From Chitinophagales bacterium (lineage in GTDB: Bacteria > Bacteroidota > Bacteroidia > Chitinophagales > Chitinophagaceae), in NCBI GenBank assembly GCA_025355935.1, contig JANXYS010000489.1, forward strand, positions 1-5,854: 5,854 nt of DNA, read 5' to 3'. The first letter of the stretch is position 1, and each line of letters starts with the position of its first letter. The position numbers and the translations under genes were made by a program. A model generated the notes under the pieces. The model searched no databases, was not told where the DNA came from, and was given only the letters and a program-made list of their open reading frames with translations. Below, piece after piece: positions 4,858 to 5,854 of this stretch.

Positions 4858-5854
4858 TTATCTTCGATCTTTTTCTCTTAATTCCTTTTCTTTCATGATG
4901 CTTTCGTCTTCCTTGTTGTAAGCCCTGATGATTGACTTTACTAATCTGTGCCTTACTACGTCTTCCTCATCCAGTTCAATGTGCGCAATACCTTCAATGT
5001 TTTTAAGGATTTTCGTTGCTTTAAACAAACCGCTTTGCTGATTTTTAGGCAAATCTATTTGCGTGGGGTCGCCTGTAATAATCGCTTTGGCGTTTGGTCC
5101 TATACGGGTTAAAAACATTTTAATCTGGAGATCATTTGTATTTTGTGCTTCATCGAGTATAATAAATGCATTATCGAGCGTACGTCCTCGCATATATGCA
5201 AGGGGTGCGATCTCAATTGTACGGGTACTCATGTAATAACCAAGCTTGTCTGCAGGTATCATGTCATCCAGTGCATCATAAAGCGGCCGCAAATAGGGGT
5301 CAATTTTTTCTTTAAGATCGCCAGGTAAAAAACCAAGACTTTCACCTGCCTCAACTGCAGGTCGCGTAAGAATAATTTTCTTTACTAGTTTATTTTTTAA
5401 AGCACGTACAGCTAATGCAACGGCGGTGTAGGTTTTACCGGTACCTGCCGGCCCAATGGCAAATAAGATATCATTTTTATCGCATGCCTGTACCATCAGT
5501 TTCTGATTGGCTGTTCTCGCACGGACAGTTTTACCATTAGGTCCGAAAACCAGCACATCATTTGGATTTCGATCGATAAAGTTATCAATCGTTTTTTCAT
5601 CATCGCCGCCTAATATTTGTTCCAGATAATTTTCGCTCATGTGACCATTTCTTTGCAGGTACTGAACTAACAGATCAATTTTCTCTTTTGCTTCTTCAAT
5701 TTGTTCCGGGGCTCCGCTTAATTTTATTTGCGTTCCACGACTTAAGATTTTTAACAGGGGAAATTTCTTTTTAAGGATATCAAGTTTTCCGTTATTAACT
5801 CCAAAAAACTCGATAGGGTTAACCGTTTCCAGGTTAATGATAGTGTCTGTCAAA
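4858..5854 (-). CDS. PhoH-family ATPase (PhoH/PhoL type), N-terminus at the window edge
   Basis: A cytosolic P-loop ATPase with a superfamily 1-like helicase core; relatives (PhoL/YbeZ) act with the endoribonuclease YbeY in rRNA processing and RNA metabolism. From the TTG at 5851-5853 the product has 331 residues. An N-terminal KH-like region covers about 1-80 (EFFGVNN...FPLLKILSRGTQIKLSG). A short linker with VFGPNGKTVRARTANQ follows. The ATPase core has Walker A GPAGTGKT at 134-141, LTRPAVEAGESLGFLPGDL at 162-180, Walker B IILDEAQN at 231-238, TGDPTQIDLP at 260-269 and DVVRHRLV at 298-305. The C-terminus is a charged Lys/Glu/Arg tail. All motifs are intact. The length is near that of whole family members, so the true start is this TTG or a codon just outside the window. 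A strong terminator follows; no ybeY gene is adjacent downstream. Confidence 0.95.
   Translation of the reverse strand, partial: LTDTIINLETVNPIEFFGVNNGKLDILKKKFPLLKILSRGTQIKLSGAPEQIEEAKEKIDLLVQYLQRNGHMSENYLEQILGGDDEKTIDNFIDRNPNDVLVFGPNGKTVRARTANQKLMVQACDKNDILFAIGPAGTGKTYTAVALAVRALKNKLVKKIILTRPAVEAGESLGFLPGDLKEKIDPYLRPLYDALDDMIPADKLGYYMSTRTIEIAPLAYMRGRTLDNAFIILDEAQNTNDLQIKMFLTRIGPNAKAIITGDPTQIDLPKNQQSGLFKATKILKNIEGIAHIELDEEDVVRHRLVKSIIRAYNKEDESIMKEKELREKDRR

Overview
The window looks like chromosome of a Bacteroidota bacterium, most likely in the Sphingobacteriaceae (Pedobacter/Mucilaginibacter type). The reasons are: AT-rich spacers with no Shine-Dalgarno sequences ahead of the starts; a -7 box of the TAnnTTTG type; several small lipoproteins; an ECF sigma factor of the Bacteroidota type followed by a small one-helix membrane protein; and PhoH and pyrophosphatase sequences that read like those of this group. 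This placement comes from recalled family features, not from a database search.

Layout. Positions 1-476 (+) hold the C-terminal part of the ribosome-biogenesis GTPase Der, closed by a clear intrinsic terminator. A 477-base spacer follows; it carries two degenerate tandem copies of a unit of about 92 bases and several copies of a near-palindromic 9-mer. Two small + strand lipoprotein genes come next (954-1256 and 1336-1542), both with 11-residue helical repeats sharing a hydrophobic-(A/G)-D-(S/T)-(A/T)-(K/R/G) core. They converge on a - strand pair: an ECF sigma factor (1937-2506) whose end overlaps by 8 bases the start of a short tail-anchored putative anti-sigma protein (1585-1944). A hairpin lies between the converging units.

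Upstream of the sigma gene is a 398-base spacer with no recognisable gene. Then, all on the - strand, come family I inorganic pyrophosphatase (2905-3450), a lipoprotein gene 30 bases upstream of it (3481-3897), a second lipoprotein gene broken by a one-base frameshift in a G4A5 run (4001-4565), and the PhoH-family ATPase gene (4858 to the window edge) with a strong terminator behind it.

Der, pyrophosphatase and PhoH are core housekeeping proteins. The sigma/anti-sigma pair is a probable envelope or stress regulatory unit with unknown targets. The four lipoproteins are accessory envelope proteins of unknown role; two of them look like DUF4878/NTF2-like proteins. No mobile element, CRISPR array, RNA gene or defence system is visible. 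The points most worth checking are the frameshifted lipoprotein, the shared 11-mer repeats of the two + strand lipoproteins, the sensorless anti-sigma candidate, and the tandem repeat upstream of the lipoproteins.
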